Positions 25,737-33,243 of a stretch of DNA of 64,000 bases are shown here, one piece after another. The translations under genes and the position numbers were made by a program. How positions within the stretch are numbered: position 1 is the stretch's first letter; every line of letters begins with the position of its first letter. The DNA is taken from NCBI RefSeq assembly GCF_004346865.1, contig NZ_SMGR01000001.1:1798001-1862000 (forward strand). The letters run 5' to 3'. The notes under the pieces were generated by a model that saw only the letters and a list, made by a program, of their open reading frames with translations, had not been told where the DNA came from and ran no database searches. This stretch comes from Shimia isoporae. GTDB lineage: Bacteria; Pseudomonadota; Alphaproteobacteria; Rhodobacterales; Rhodobacteraceae.

Positions 25737-26348
25737 ATGAGCGAGAGCGCGCTGGACAATCTGTACGCGCGCTTCGCCAATCGTTGGCACGGGGACATCT
25801 CGCGGCTTGGCTATCCCGACGCCTACGACCGCCTGTGCGCAGCCTTGCCAAAGACTCCGGCACAAACAGTCTTGGATGCGGGAACCGGCTCTGGCGCTCT
25901 GGCACAGGCCTGGGCATCACGAGATGTGTCCTATGAGCGCCTGATTTTACTCGATAAATCCCCTGAGATGCTGGATCAGGCGCGCGTCACGCTCGGCCAC
26001 CTTCCAAATACCGAATTCAAATGCGGGCCTCTCGGAAACGCAGGGCTGTCCTCTGCATCTGTCGATCTGTTGCTGTCGGCACATGTGATTGAACATCTCG
26101 AGGAGCCGCAAGCTGGGTTGAAATGGTTCGCACAGCTTCTCCGTCCAGGCGGATTGATCGCGTTGTCAGTCAGCAAACCCCATTGGTGCACTGCGTTGGT
26201 GAGATGGCGGTGGGGCCACAAATCCTTTTCGCCGGACACCATGCGATCCATGCTTGAAGATCACGGATTCACAGACATAAAAACCGTGAAGTTTGAAAAG
26301 GGACCGCCTAGCCGGACAAGCTGCGGCTATATAGCCCGCCGCGCCTAA
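25737..26348 (+). CDS. Class I SAM-dependent methyltransferase
   Basis: 203 residues with motif I VLDAGTGSGALAQAW, motif II-like LILLDKSPEMLDQA, and the post-I region LSSASVDLLLSAHVIEHLEEPQAGLKWFAQLLRPGGLIALSV, typical of UbiE/COQ5-type small-molecule methyltransferases. The substrate is not identifiable. It starts 3 bases after tpiA and its stop overlaps that of the convergent gene behind it. Confidence 0.85.
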   Translation: MSESALDNLYARFANRWHGDISRLGYPDAYDRLCAALPKTPAQTVLDAGTGSGALAQAWASRDVSYERLILLDKSPEMLDQARVTLGHLPNTEFKCGPLGNAGLSSASVDLLLSAHVIEHLEEPQAGLKWFAQLLRPGGLIALSVSKPHWCTALVRWRWGHKSFSPDTMRSMLEDHGFTDIKTVKFEKGPPSRTSCGYIARRA

Positions 26349-26770
26349 TCGTTGCGGGTTCCGACCAACGTCACCCCCCAAGTCACTCGTCCGTTGTCAT
26401 CCGAAAACTGCATGCCCTGAAGCCCGGTTCCGCCCCCCTCAAAGACGCGCTGCACGGCTGGCCCTGTCAGATGTTCCGTCAAAACCCAATGCCAACTCCG
26501 CGCATCAATTCCCGTCATCTGTTCAAGGCGCGGCGACAAGATATTTGCCATGAACTGCCCGGCCTGCACCGGCCCCATCTTCACAAGCGCTTTGCCGTGC
26601 TCGCTATCGATAACAATGGGCTCCAGCCCGTCGACCGCTGGCTCGGCGCTGACCGTAATTTTAATGTCCTTCAAAGGCCCCTCACGCGCCTCGGAGCCGG
26701 AAAAAGCCCAACCCTGTTTCGCGGCCAAAACCGCAGCACCCCCCCCCAGAAATAACCGTCGCGTCCACAT
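26345..26770 (-). CDS. Exported protein of unknown function with Tat-like signal
   Basis: 141 residues. The N-terminus MWTRRLFLGGGAAVLAAKQGWA has a twin arginine followed by a hydrophobic stretch and an AWA-like cleavage site, so Tat export is plausible, although the consensus SRRxFLK is only partly met. The mature part has no recognised motif beyond a short WHW. It is convergent with the methyltransferase gene, stops overlapping. Confidence 0.65.
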   Translation of the reverse strand: MWTRRLFLGGGAAVLAAKQGWAFSGSEAREGPLKDIKITVSAEPAVDGLEPIVIDSEHGKALVKMGPVQAGQFMANILSPRLEQMTGIDARSWHWVLTEHLTGPAVQRVFEGGGTGLQGMQFSDDNGRVTWGVTLVGTRND

Positions 26771-26897
26771 GACCGGACCTCCCGCAAACTGCTTTTCTAA
26801 AAATCTAGGCTCAAAACTCGCCCATTGCTTTGATATATGGCAACTCCATCGGCTGAACCGCGGACTGTCAAGCGAGCTGCGGGTCCCAGCAGACGGA

Positions 26898-26932
26898 CAA
26901 AAATTTGGCGACGCCCCTTCTGGAGCGTCGCC
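26898..26932 (-). terminator. Terminator of the TRAP transporter operon
   Basis: On the minus strand GGCGACGC/GCGTCGCC (26932-26907, 8-bp stem) is followed by AAATTTTTG. On the plus strand the same hairpin is followed by ACTTTTTG, so it may work both ways. The 26771-26979 gap holds nothing else. Confidence 0.75.
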
Positions 26933-26979
26933 ACTTTTTGCTGATAGGTCTGCACCTCAATCGGCGCGTCATGCACCTA

Positions 26980-28359
26980 CTATTTCGTTATGATTTCCGG
27001 TCCCATTACTGCGTTCGGCAGCACTGTTGAAATCCACGGAATGTAGGTCACCATGATCAGGAAGACGAAAAGTACCGCAAGGAACGGCAGCGCCGCCCGC
27101 ACAACACCCATCATCGGCATGCCTGCCACCCCGGAGGTTACAAAGAGGTTCAACCCAACCGGCGGCGTGATCATCCCGATCTCCATATTCACCACCATGA
27201 TGATGCCCAGATGGATTGGATCAATGCCCAGTTCGATGGCAATCGGGAACACCAGTGGCGCCACAATCACCAGCAAGCCCGAGGGTTCCATGAACTGACC
27301 GCCAATCAACAGGATCACATTCACCACGATCAGGAACATAACCGGCCCGAAGCCCGCATTCAGCATCGCGCCCGCAATATGCTGCGGCACCTGCTGTTCG
27401 GTCAGAACATGCTTAAGGATCAAGGCATTAGCGATCACGAACAGCAGCGTTACGGTCAGCTTGCCAGCCTCAAAAAGCGTGTGTTTTGTGTCGCCATGAA
27501 AGAAAGACGTCAACAAAGCCTGTGGCTTCTTGAATAGCGAGATTTTTTCGCCGCCGTTGTTGTCCGCTGACAGAGGCCCCATGTCCTTGTAGACAAAGCA
27601 GGCGATGAAGAACGCATAAACCGCTGCAACCGCCGCCGCCTCTGTCGGGGTGAACACCCCGCCATAGATGCCACCCAGAATAATCACGATCAGGAACAGA
27701 CCCCAGCCTGCTTCCATTCCGCTTTCCACGATCTCGCCAAAGCCTTTCCACTCGCCTTTCGGCAGGTTCTTGACCTTCGCCATCACATAGATGGTGACCA
27801 TCAGCATCAGCCCGGCCATCAGGCCCGGAATAACCCCGGCAAGGAACATCCGACCTACGGACACTTCCACAGCCGCCGCATAGACCACCATCACGATAGA
27901 CGGCGGGATCAGGATGCCCAACGTGCCAGCGTTACAGATCACACCGGCAGCGAACTCCTTGGAGTAGCCCACCTGACGCATGCCTGCGATCACGATGGAG
28001 CCAATGGCCACAACCGTCGCCGGAGACGACCCGGACAGCGCCGCAAACATCATACAGGCAAACACGCCCGCAATCGCCAGACCGCCGGGCAAATGCCCCA
28101 CGCAGGCAATCGAGAACCGAATGATCCGCCGCGCCACGCCGCCCGTTGTCATAAACGACGATGCGAGAATGAAGAACGGGATCGCCAGCAGGGTAAAGTG
28201 CCCTTCAAAGGCTTCAAAAAGCGTTCCCGCCACCGACGCCAACGTGGCGTCCGAGAAAAACAGGAGGAACAAGATCGAACTGAGACCAAGCGATACCGCA
28301 ATCGGCACCCCGATCAGCAACAGGCCAATCACCATCGCAAAGAGAAGTACCACTTCCAT
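26980..28359 (-). CDS. dctM: TRAP C4-dicarboxylate transporter large permease (DctM)
   Basis: 459 residues, 12 or more hydrophobic segments, with DctM signatures (ALSGSSPATVVAIGS, NAGTLGILIPPSIVMVVYAA, GGIYGGVFTPTEAAAVAAVYAFF, GLNLFVTSGVAGMP). It is the ion-coupled translocation subunit in the inner membrane that receives substrate from the DctP binding protein. A cytoplasmic loop (about residues 255-300) is longer than in many relatives and rich in Lys and Asp. Its start overlaps the dctQ stop (TGATG), so translation is coupled. Confidence 0.95.
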   Translation of the reverse strand: MEVVLLFAMVIGLLLIGVPIAVSLGLSSILFLLFFSDATLASVAGTLFEAFEGHFTLLAIPFFILASSFMTTGGVARRIIRFSIACVGHLPGGLAIAGVFACMMFAALSGSSPATVVAIGSIVIAGMRQVGYSKEFAAGVICNAGTLGILIPPSIVMVVYAAAVEVSVGRMFLAGVIPGLMAGLMLMVTIYVMAKVKNLPKGEWKGFGEIVESGMEAGWGLFLIVIILGGIYGGVFTPTEAAAVAAVYAFFIACFVYKDMGPLSADNNGGEKISLFKKPQALLTSFFHGDTKHTLFEAGKLTVTLLFVIANALILKHVLTEQQVPQHIAGAMLNAGFGPVMFLIVVNVILLIGGQFMEPSGLLVIVAPLVFPIAIELGIDPIHLGIIMVVNMEIGMITPPVGLNLFVTSGVAGMPMMGVVRAALPFLAVLFVFLIMVTYIPWISTVLPNAVMGPEIITK

Positions 28360-29024
28360 CAGTCATGCTCCCCCTGCAATGCCCGAACTTCTTCTATTTC
28401 GTCCTCAACCTCGTGGCTTGCCACAAGTCGATCCGCGTCACCTTTCCAGATCGCCAACGATGCTTGCGCAAAGCGGTACACCAGCAACAACATGGAAATC
28501 GGCAACACGATGTAAGGCACCACCTTAGGCAGCTTTTCGTACTCGTCGCCGTAGTTGATCAGGTCTTCAAGGAAAGCGAAGATACCCAGCATCGGGATAT
28601 CCTGCACTTCGTAGAAAGACTGGCTGCGGAACTTCTCTGCAAAGCCTGTCGGGAACCAACGGCCCGATGTGGGCGGCAGATCGGCAAACACGGCCCAATA
28701 GTCATAAGCGCCCTTCAACATCAGAAGTGAAAACAGCAAACAGCAGCCCGCTGCGAACAACCCCACAAGACGCGTTACTGGCGCTGGAAGGATGTTGATA
28801 ATCGCGTCCACCCCGAGGTGACTATGTTTCTTGACCGCATACGAGGCGCCCAGAAGCACCAGCCAGGCAAAAAGGAATACGGTCGCTTCCAGAGCCCAGA
28901 GAATATTTGAGTTAAAGCCGAACCGGGCAATGACGTTGGCAAATGTGATTGCCGTCATCAGCCCAAGAAGAAGCGCAATCAGCGTTTCCTCGATCCGGTC
29001 CACAAAACTGTGTTTGTGTTGCAT
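28359..29024 (-). CDS. dctQ: TRAP transporter small permease (DctQ)
   Basis: About 221 residues with four membrane segments: ETLIALLLGLMTAITFANVI, the WALEATVFLFAWLVLLGASYAVKKHSHLGVD signature, VGLFAAGCCLLFSLLML and VVPYIVLPISMLLLVYRF. A long extracytoplasmic insertion (about residues 110-165, with an ADLPPTSGRWFPTGF stretch) is larger than in short DctQ forms and typical of the longer C4-dicarboxylate class. ATG 29024 was preferred over ATG 29033, because a GGTGGG element abuts the latter. The stop overlaps the dctM start. Confidence 0.93.
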   Translation of the reverse strand: MQHKHSFVDRIEETLIALLLGLMTAITFANVIARFGFNSNILWALEATVFLFAWLVLLGASYAVKKHSHLGVDAIINILPAPVTRLVGLFAAGCCLLFSLLMLKGAYDYWAVFADLPPTSGRWFPTGFAEKFRSQSFYEVQDIPMLGIFAFLEDLINYGDEYEKLPKVVPYIVLPISMLLLVYRFAQASLAIWKGDADRLVASHEVEDEIEEVRALQGEHD

Positions 29025-29060
29025 GTCCCGCATCCCACCGGTTTTGAGTGATTTTCTTGC

Positions 29061-29090
29061 AAAACGGGCGCGCCTTCACGACGCGCCCGT
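29061..29090 (-). other. Intercistronic stem-loop between dctP and dctQ
   Basis: On the minus strand ACGGGCGCG (29090-29082) pairs perfectly with CGCGCCCGT (29072-29064), followed by TTTTGC. This strong 9-bp hairpin after the binding-protein gene probably stabilises the dctP mRNA or partly terminates transcription, giving more DctP than membrane subunits. Confidence 0.7.
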
Positions 29091-29123
29091 CCTGAATAGG
29101 TATTTCAGATCAGGCAGTTGGCC

Positions 29124-30128
29124 TTACATCTTCGCGTTGATCGCTTGCGCTGCGTCGATGTTTTCCTGCCCCACGTCATCCGAGAACTTGTCCCAGACAG
29201 GCTTCATGGTTTCGACCCATTCCTGACGCTGCTCCGCGCTCAACGAACGGATGGTACCGCCAGCTTCGATGATCGACGCTTTGGCCGCTTCGTTCACCGC
29301 AGTGGACTCTTTGTTCCGCATCTCGGTCACTTCGGACAGAATGGTCAGGAACTGGTCGCGGACAGCCGGATCAAGGCTGTCGAGCCAGTCAACCGAAGTC
29401 ACCACCAGATAGTCGATGATGCCGTGGTTGGTTTCGGTCACACCGTCCTGCACTTCGAAGAATTTCTTGCCATAGATGTTGGACCAGGTGTTCTCCTGTC
29501 CGTCCACAACGCCCTGCTGAAGCGCGCCATACACTTCGGAGAAGGCCATCTTCTGCGGAGAGCCACCGATGGCTTCCATTTGGGCAACCAGAACATCAGA
29601 GGACTGAACCCGGAATTTCAGGCCGTTTGCATCGGTCGGCGATACCAGCGGCACGTTGGCAGACATCTGCTTCATGCCGTTGTGCCAGTAAGCCAGCCCC
29701 TGCAAACCGCGGCGCTGCATGCTGTCCAGCAAATCCTGACCGGTCTCGGATGCTTGGAAAGCATCAACCGCGTCGACGTCCTTGAACATGAACGGCAGGT
29801 CGAAGATCCGGAACTGCTTGGTAAACTTTTCAAATTTTGACAGAGACGGCGCTGCCAGCTGCACGTCGCCCTGCAGCATCGCTTCCAGCACTTTGTTGTC
29901 GTTATAGAGCGTGGAGTTCGGGAAGACCTCCATGCACATCGTGCCGTTCATCTCGTCGTTTACGCGCTGCTCAAGCAATGTGGCCGCGATGCCCTTGGGG
30001 TGCTTGTCAGTGTTTGTAACGTGGCTGAATTTGACGACGATCTCGCCATCGTCACATGCGGCCGATGCCAGAGATGCACCTGTGACGGTCAGCGCCAGCG
30101 CGGTTGCGGCGGTGGTCAGGAATTTCAT
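29124..30128 (-). CDS. dctP: TRAP C4-dicarboxylate-binding periplasmic protein (DctP)
   Basis: 334 residues. The signal peptide (MKFLTTAATALALTVTGASLASA) is followed by the DctP fold: EIVVKFSHVTNTDKHPKGIAA, then FPNSTLYNDNKVLEAMLQGDVQLAAPSLSKFEKFTKQFRIFDLPFMF, and the carboxylate-binding arginine region GLKFRVQSSDV, FSEVYGALQQGVVDGQENTWSNIY. It captures C4-dicarboxylates (succinate, malate, fumarate are usual for this branch) and delivers them to DctQM. A GGGAGGAG ribosome binding site is present. Two palindromes upstream and the DctB/DctD genes 3 kb away point to substrate-induced control. Confidence 0.95.
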   Translation of the reverse strand: MKFLTTAATALALTVTGASLASAACDDGEIVVKFSHVTNTDKHPKGIAATLLEQRVNDEMNGTMCMEVFPNSTLYNDNKVLEAMLQGDVQLAAPSLSKFEKFTKQFRIFDLPFMFKDVDAVDAFQASETGQDLLDSMQRRGLQGLAYWHNGMKQMSANVPLVSPTDANGLKFRVQSSDVLVAQMEAIGGSPQKMAFSEVYGALQQGVVDGQENTWSNIYGKKFFEVQDGVTETNHGIIDYLVVTSVDWLDSLDPAVRDQFLTILSEVTEMRNKESTAVNEAAKASIIEAGGTIRSLSAEQRQEWVETMKPVWDKFSDDVGQENIDAAQAINAKM

Positions 30129-30322
30129 GAATGTCTCCTCCCAGAGTGTTGGTAGTCATAGTCAGTCAGACGCCTCCCAGCGCCTTATGTGCAGAATTGT
30201 GACTTTCCAGACCGCGCCGCTCAACTTTTTGTTAACAGCAATGGATGAAATGGTTTTTTATCAAATTAATCAGCGGGATACCCATCAAGCCTAATTTTCT
30301 CGAAATGATACCTTCCTCAACT

Positions 30323-30340
30323 CGTGCGATTTCCCGCACA
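30323..30340. promoter_or_regulatory. Palindrome B upstream of dctP (putative DctD site)
   Basis: GTGCG-N6-CGCAC (30324-30339), flanked as C...A. It is an 18-base version of the stronger site whose centre lies 33 bases away, about three helical turns. It is about 195 bases upstream of dctP and 144 bases upstream of the desaturase start. Confidence 0.6.
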
Positions 30341-30354
30341 GCTTCATGACATGC

Positions 30355-30374
30355 TTGTGCGAAATCTCGCACAA
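30355..30374. promoter_or_regulatory. Palindrome A upstream of dctP (putative DctD site)
   Basis: Perfect inverted repeat TTGTGCGA-AATC-TCGCACAA with 8-base arms. The TGTGCG-N6-CGCACA pattern resembles the tandem DctD upstream activating sites described for rhizobial dctA. Assignment to DctD is inferred from that resemblance and from the dctBD genes nearby. The remainder of 30129-30483 shows no clear sigma54 promoter. Confidence 0.65.
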
Positions 30375-30483
30375 CTGGTTCCGTTACATGTTTCTGATCC
30401 ACGCAAGAATCACACGACGCCTCATTGACCCGCTTCCACACGGCGCTACTCTTACTCCGACACGTTCAAACCTACCGAATTTC

Positions 30484-31602
30484 ATGACCGACACCGAAAT
30501 CCCTTCGCGCCCCAAAGGCATCTCACCGCAATCGCGGCGGCACAACGAGATGCGCAAGGAAGCGTTGGCAACCCACCCGGAACTCGCGTCCTTGTCCGGT
30601 CCTCAGCCATTTACCGCCTTGGCGCTTCCTTTGCTTCTTGCCGTTCACTGGAGCTTCGCGTGGCTTGTTTCGGATCAACCCGTTTGGGTCATCGGCATAG
30701 CCGCGTTTTTTGTCGGCCAGCTGGTGTATCACTCTGCCAGTTCTCTTATTCACGAAACCTGCCACAAGCTCGTCTTCAAGGATGCAGCTCCAAAGCTGGC
30801 TTTTGATCTGGCGCTCGAGTTCATCCTCACGAGTTACGGCAAACAATTGACCTACCAGCATCAGCACATCACGAGTCATCATCCATTTGTCGGCGACTAT
30901 GACAATGACTACGAACACGAAGACATATGCGCGCTTCAGGCAAGGCAATCCGTTTTTCGCGACCACCCCAAATGGCAGCCGGCTCTGACCGCCCTGACCT
31001 TGCTGATCCACGCCCTGCCCCTCGGCTCTGTCTTCCTTGCCGGTCAGGTTATGCCACGTGTCTACCGTCGGCTTTCCGGCCGCCCGAACCGCGACCCGGT
31101 TCCAAGGTTCACCGGGACAAGCCCATCTGCCGCAGAAGCCCGGCCCTATGTCCTGGTCAGCCTTGCCTCAAACCTGTTGATGCTGGCGTTGCTCGGCCCG
31201 TGGGCGTTGCTCTACCACATCTGGTCGCTATCCTTGTTTCTCGGAAAGCTCGGAATTACCAATCTTGGCCAATCCCTGACTGAACATCCGGGCGATGATG
31301 ACGTGAATCCCACCCGCTCCCACTACGGGCCGATCAACTGGATTCTGTTTAATACCGGCTACCACAACGAGCATCACAGCTTCCCGAACGTTGCCTGGAC
31401 CCGACTGCCGAAACTGCGCCAAATCGCACCAGAGGTGTTTCACGCCGAATGCGAAAAGTCTTACATCGCCGCTTGGTGGGATCACGTGCGCGGTGGCTTC
31501 ACACCAAGCCGGAACCTCGCACTTCACAAAGAGGATCAACTTCCACGCTGCGAAGGCAACCTGTCTATTCAGGAACCTTCAGCGCTCCGGACAGAACGGT
31601 AA
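30484..31602 (+). CDS. Membrane fatty acid desaturase, sphingolipid delta-4 desaturase-like
   Basis: 372 residues. Three histidine boxes are visible: HETCH, a HQHITSHH box and GYHNEHHSFP, with four hydrophobic segments around them (about 60-80, 85-105, 220-250). The N-terminal part (RRHNEMRKEALATHPELASLSGP) and the C-terminal block (YGPINWILFNTGYHNEHHSFPNVAWTRLPKLRQIAPE) follow the eukaryotic DES1 dihydroceramide desaturase pattern more than bacterial acyl-lipid desaturases. It should be a di-iron membrane enzyme; the substrate could be a sphingoid lipid or another acyl chain. The 3' end overlaps the convergent MFS gene by 38 bases. Confidence 0.82.
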   Translation: MTDTEIPSRPKGISPQSRRHNEMRKEALATHPELASLSGPQPFTALALPLLLAVHWSFAWLVSDQPVWVIGIAAFFVGQLVYHSASSLIHETCHKLVFKDAAPKLAFDLALEFILTSYGKQLTYQHQHITSHHPFVGDYDNDYEHEDICALQARQSVFRDHPKWQPALTALTLLIHALPLGSVFLAGQVMPRVYRRLSGRPNRDPVPRFTGTSPSAAEARPYVLVSLASNLLMLALLGPWALLYHIWSLSLFLGKLGITNLGQSLTEHPGDDDVNPTRSHYGPINWILFNTGYHNEHHSFPNVAWTRLPKLRQIAPEVFHAECEKSYIAAWWDHVRGGFTPSRNLALHKEDQLPRCEGNLSIQEPSALRTER

Positions 31603-32728
31603 TCATCAAAGCCATTCCTGCCAGCACGGCAAAACTCACCGTCAAAGAAGTGGCCGAGGCGATGAACCCCATGATTGGCGGCCCCAGTAGAATGCCGCCG
31701 TATCCGAGAGTTGCCACACCGGCAAGCGCCTGCCCTTGAGGGATATCCGGATCGTTGGCAGCACGACTAAACGCCAACGGGAACATCAGAGCCAGCCCCA
31801 TTCCAAAAAGAACGAAACCTGCCAAAGTTCCCGGAACAGCCGGGCTCAAAATTGCCAACACCATACCGGAGCTTCCCACCAAGCCAGCGACCCGCGCCAC
31901 TTTGTGAGGTGGGGCCAGGCGGTTGATCCATCCCCCCGACAGGCGCGTTGCAACCATGGCGATCGAAAAGATGGCGAAGCCAATCGGCGCCCATTCGGGC
32001 CGAACCCCCACTTCGTCGCGCAAATATATCGCGCTCCAGTCCGCCATCGCGCCTTCGCCCATCGAAGCGCACATCGCCAACAAGCCAACAAGCACCAAAG
32101 CGCCCTTCGGAAGCGAAAATACTGCGTTGCGCGCCTCAGTATTGATCTTGGAAACCCAGCCGTCCTGCGAAAACAAAAGCGCCACAAACAAGAGACCACC
32201 ACCAGCAAGCAGAAAGTGCCAAAACAGCCCAAATCCAAATGTGATTGCGAGATACCCCGTACCTGCGCCAATTCCCGCGCCCAAGGACCACATCGCGTGG
32301 TAAGTCGACATCTGTGCCCGTTTTGACCAGCGCTCCACCTCTGCTGCCCAACCATTCATGGCCACATCCATGCCGCCGTGAAAGGCCCCGAATGCCAACA
32401 AAATCAGCCCCAGGGTAAACGGCCCCGGTGCCATCGCCAGACCAAACAAAGCCAGTGCATTCAACACCCCGATGATCCGTGTCACCTGTGCTGCCCCACG
32501 CTTGTCGCTCAGCCAACCAGCTATCGGAAAGGCGACAATCGCCCCCGCCGCCATCAAAAGAAGAAGGCCGCCAAGTGCCGAGTGGCTCAGGTTGTGAAGG
32601 TCTTTGACCGCCGGAATTCGCGAGGCCCAGACACCAAACAACGCGCCATTAAGCGCAAACATCGAGGCCACGGCACGCCAGTGCGTGCCGCGCGCTTTCG
32701 CGGTTGGCTCTTTCATTTCCTGAGTCAT
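31565..32728 (-). CDS. Major facilitator superfamily permease
   Basis: 387 residues with 12 predicted membrane segments and MFS motifs (GWLSDKRGAAQVTRIIG between segments 2 and 3). The start FALNGALFGVWASRIPAVKDLHNLSHSALGGLLL resembles the YbjJ-like branch of MFS proteins. Substrate and direction of transport are unknown. It is convergent with the desaturase gene, overlapping it by 38 bases. The adjacent ACT-domain gene lies upstream in the same direction, 91 bases away. Confidence 0.85.
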   Translation of the reverse strand: MTQEMKEPTAKARGTHWRAVASMFALNGALFGVWASRIPAVKDLHNLSHSALGGLLLLMAAGAIVAFPIAGWLSDKRGAAQVTRIIGVLNALALFGLAMAPGPFTLGLILLAFGAFHGGMDVAMNGWAAEVERWSKRAQMSTYHAMWSLGAGIGAGTGYLAITFGFGLFWHFLLAGGGLLFVALLFSQDGWVSKINTEARNAVFSLPKGALVLVGLLAMCASMGEGAMADWSAIYLRDEVGVRPEWAPIGFAIFSIAMVATRLSGGWINRLAPPHKVARVAGLVGSSGMVLAILSPAVPGTLAGFVLFGMGLALMFPLAFSRAANDPDIPQGQALAGVATLGYGGILLGPPIMGFIASATSLTVSFAVLAGMALMITVLSGALKVPE

Positions 32729-32819
32729 CGGATTGGTCCTGTCGCTCTCGGCTCAGCGCTTGTTTTCACCAGAAACCGCTCCAAAGTCCAGCCCTTGATG
32801 TTATCGCTAACGAACCGCC

Positions 32820-33236
32820 TCAAGCATTGTTGGCCTGACGCTGCAGCTCTTTGAGAATACCCATGGCCTCTTGCGCGCGCGCCTCTGGCACAAACAGGTG
32901 GTCATGATGGAACGCCGCCACCACGTTGCACGCAATGCCCTTCGCCGCCAGCGCACTCGAAACCGCCGCCGTTAGCCCCACGCCTTCAAGCGAAGAAAAC
33001 ACCTTGAGCGTGATGCACCTCATGCGCTGATCTGTTGCAAAACCACGTCGTTCAGCATTAGCGACAGACATGATCATCGACACGCCCTCGTCTTCCTCAA
33101 AGATGCATAGCGCGTCAGATACAAATCTTTCCGTGATGCAGGGATGTGCTTTTGTTACAAAGACATAGACGTCACTCTGCAAGTGAGGTTTCATGCCTGA
33201 AATCATCTCTTTTGCGGATGTTGCCAAAGTCTTCAT
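32820..33236 (-). CDS. ACT-domain protein (DUF2241/CASTOR-type)
   Basis: 138 residues. The sequence contains two ACT-like halves: VYVFVTKAHPCITERFVSDALCIFEEDEGVSMIMSV and ITLKVFSSLEGVGLTAAVSSALAAKGIACNVVAAFHHDHLFVPE, the second being a typical ligand-binding ACT unit with the LTAAVSSALA helix. No enzyme domain is attached, so it is probably an amino-acid-sensing accessory protein. It starts 7 bases after the dctD stop and may be translated from the dctBD transcript. Its role there is unknown. Confidence 0.8.
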   Translation of the reverse strand: MKTLATSAKEMISGMKPHLQSDVYVFVTKAHPCITERFVSDALCIFEEDEGVSMIMSVANAERRGFATDQRMRCITLKVFSSLEGVGLTAAVSSALAAKGIACNVVAAFHHDHLFVPEARAQEAMGILKELQRQANNA

Positions 33237-33243
33237 AGCACAC

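Noticed and set aside
30129-30322. Possible sigma54 promoter upstream of dctP (TCTGGAAAG...TTCTGCA on the minus strand)
   Set aside because: The GG and GC elements are 14 bases apart instead of 10, and the DctD here lacks the GAFTGA loop needed for sigma54.
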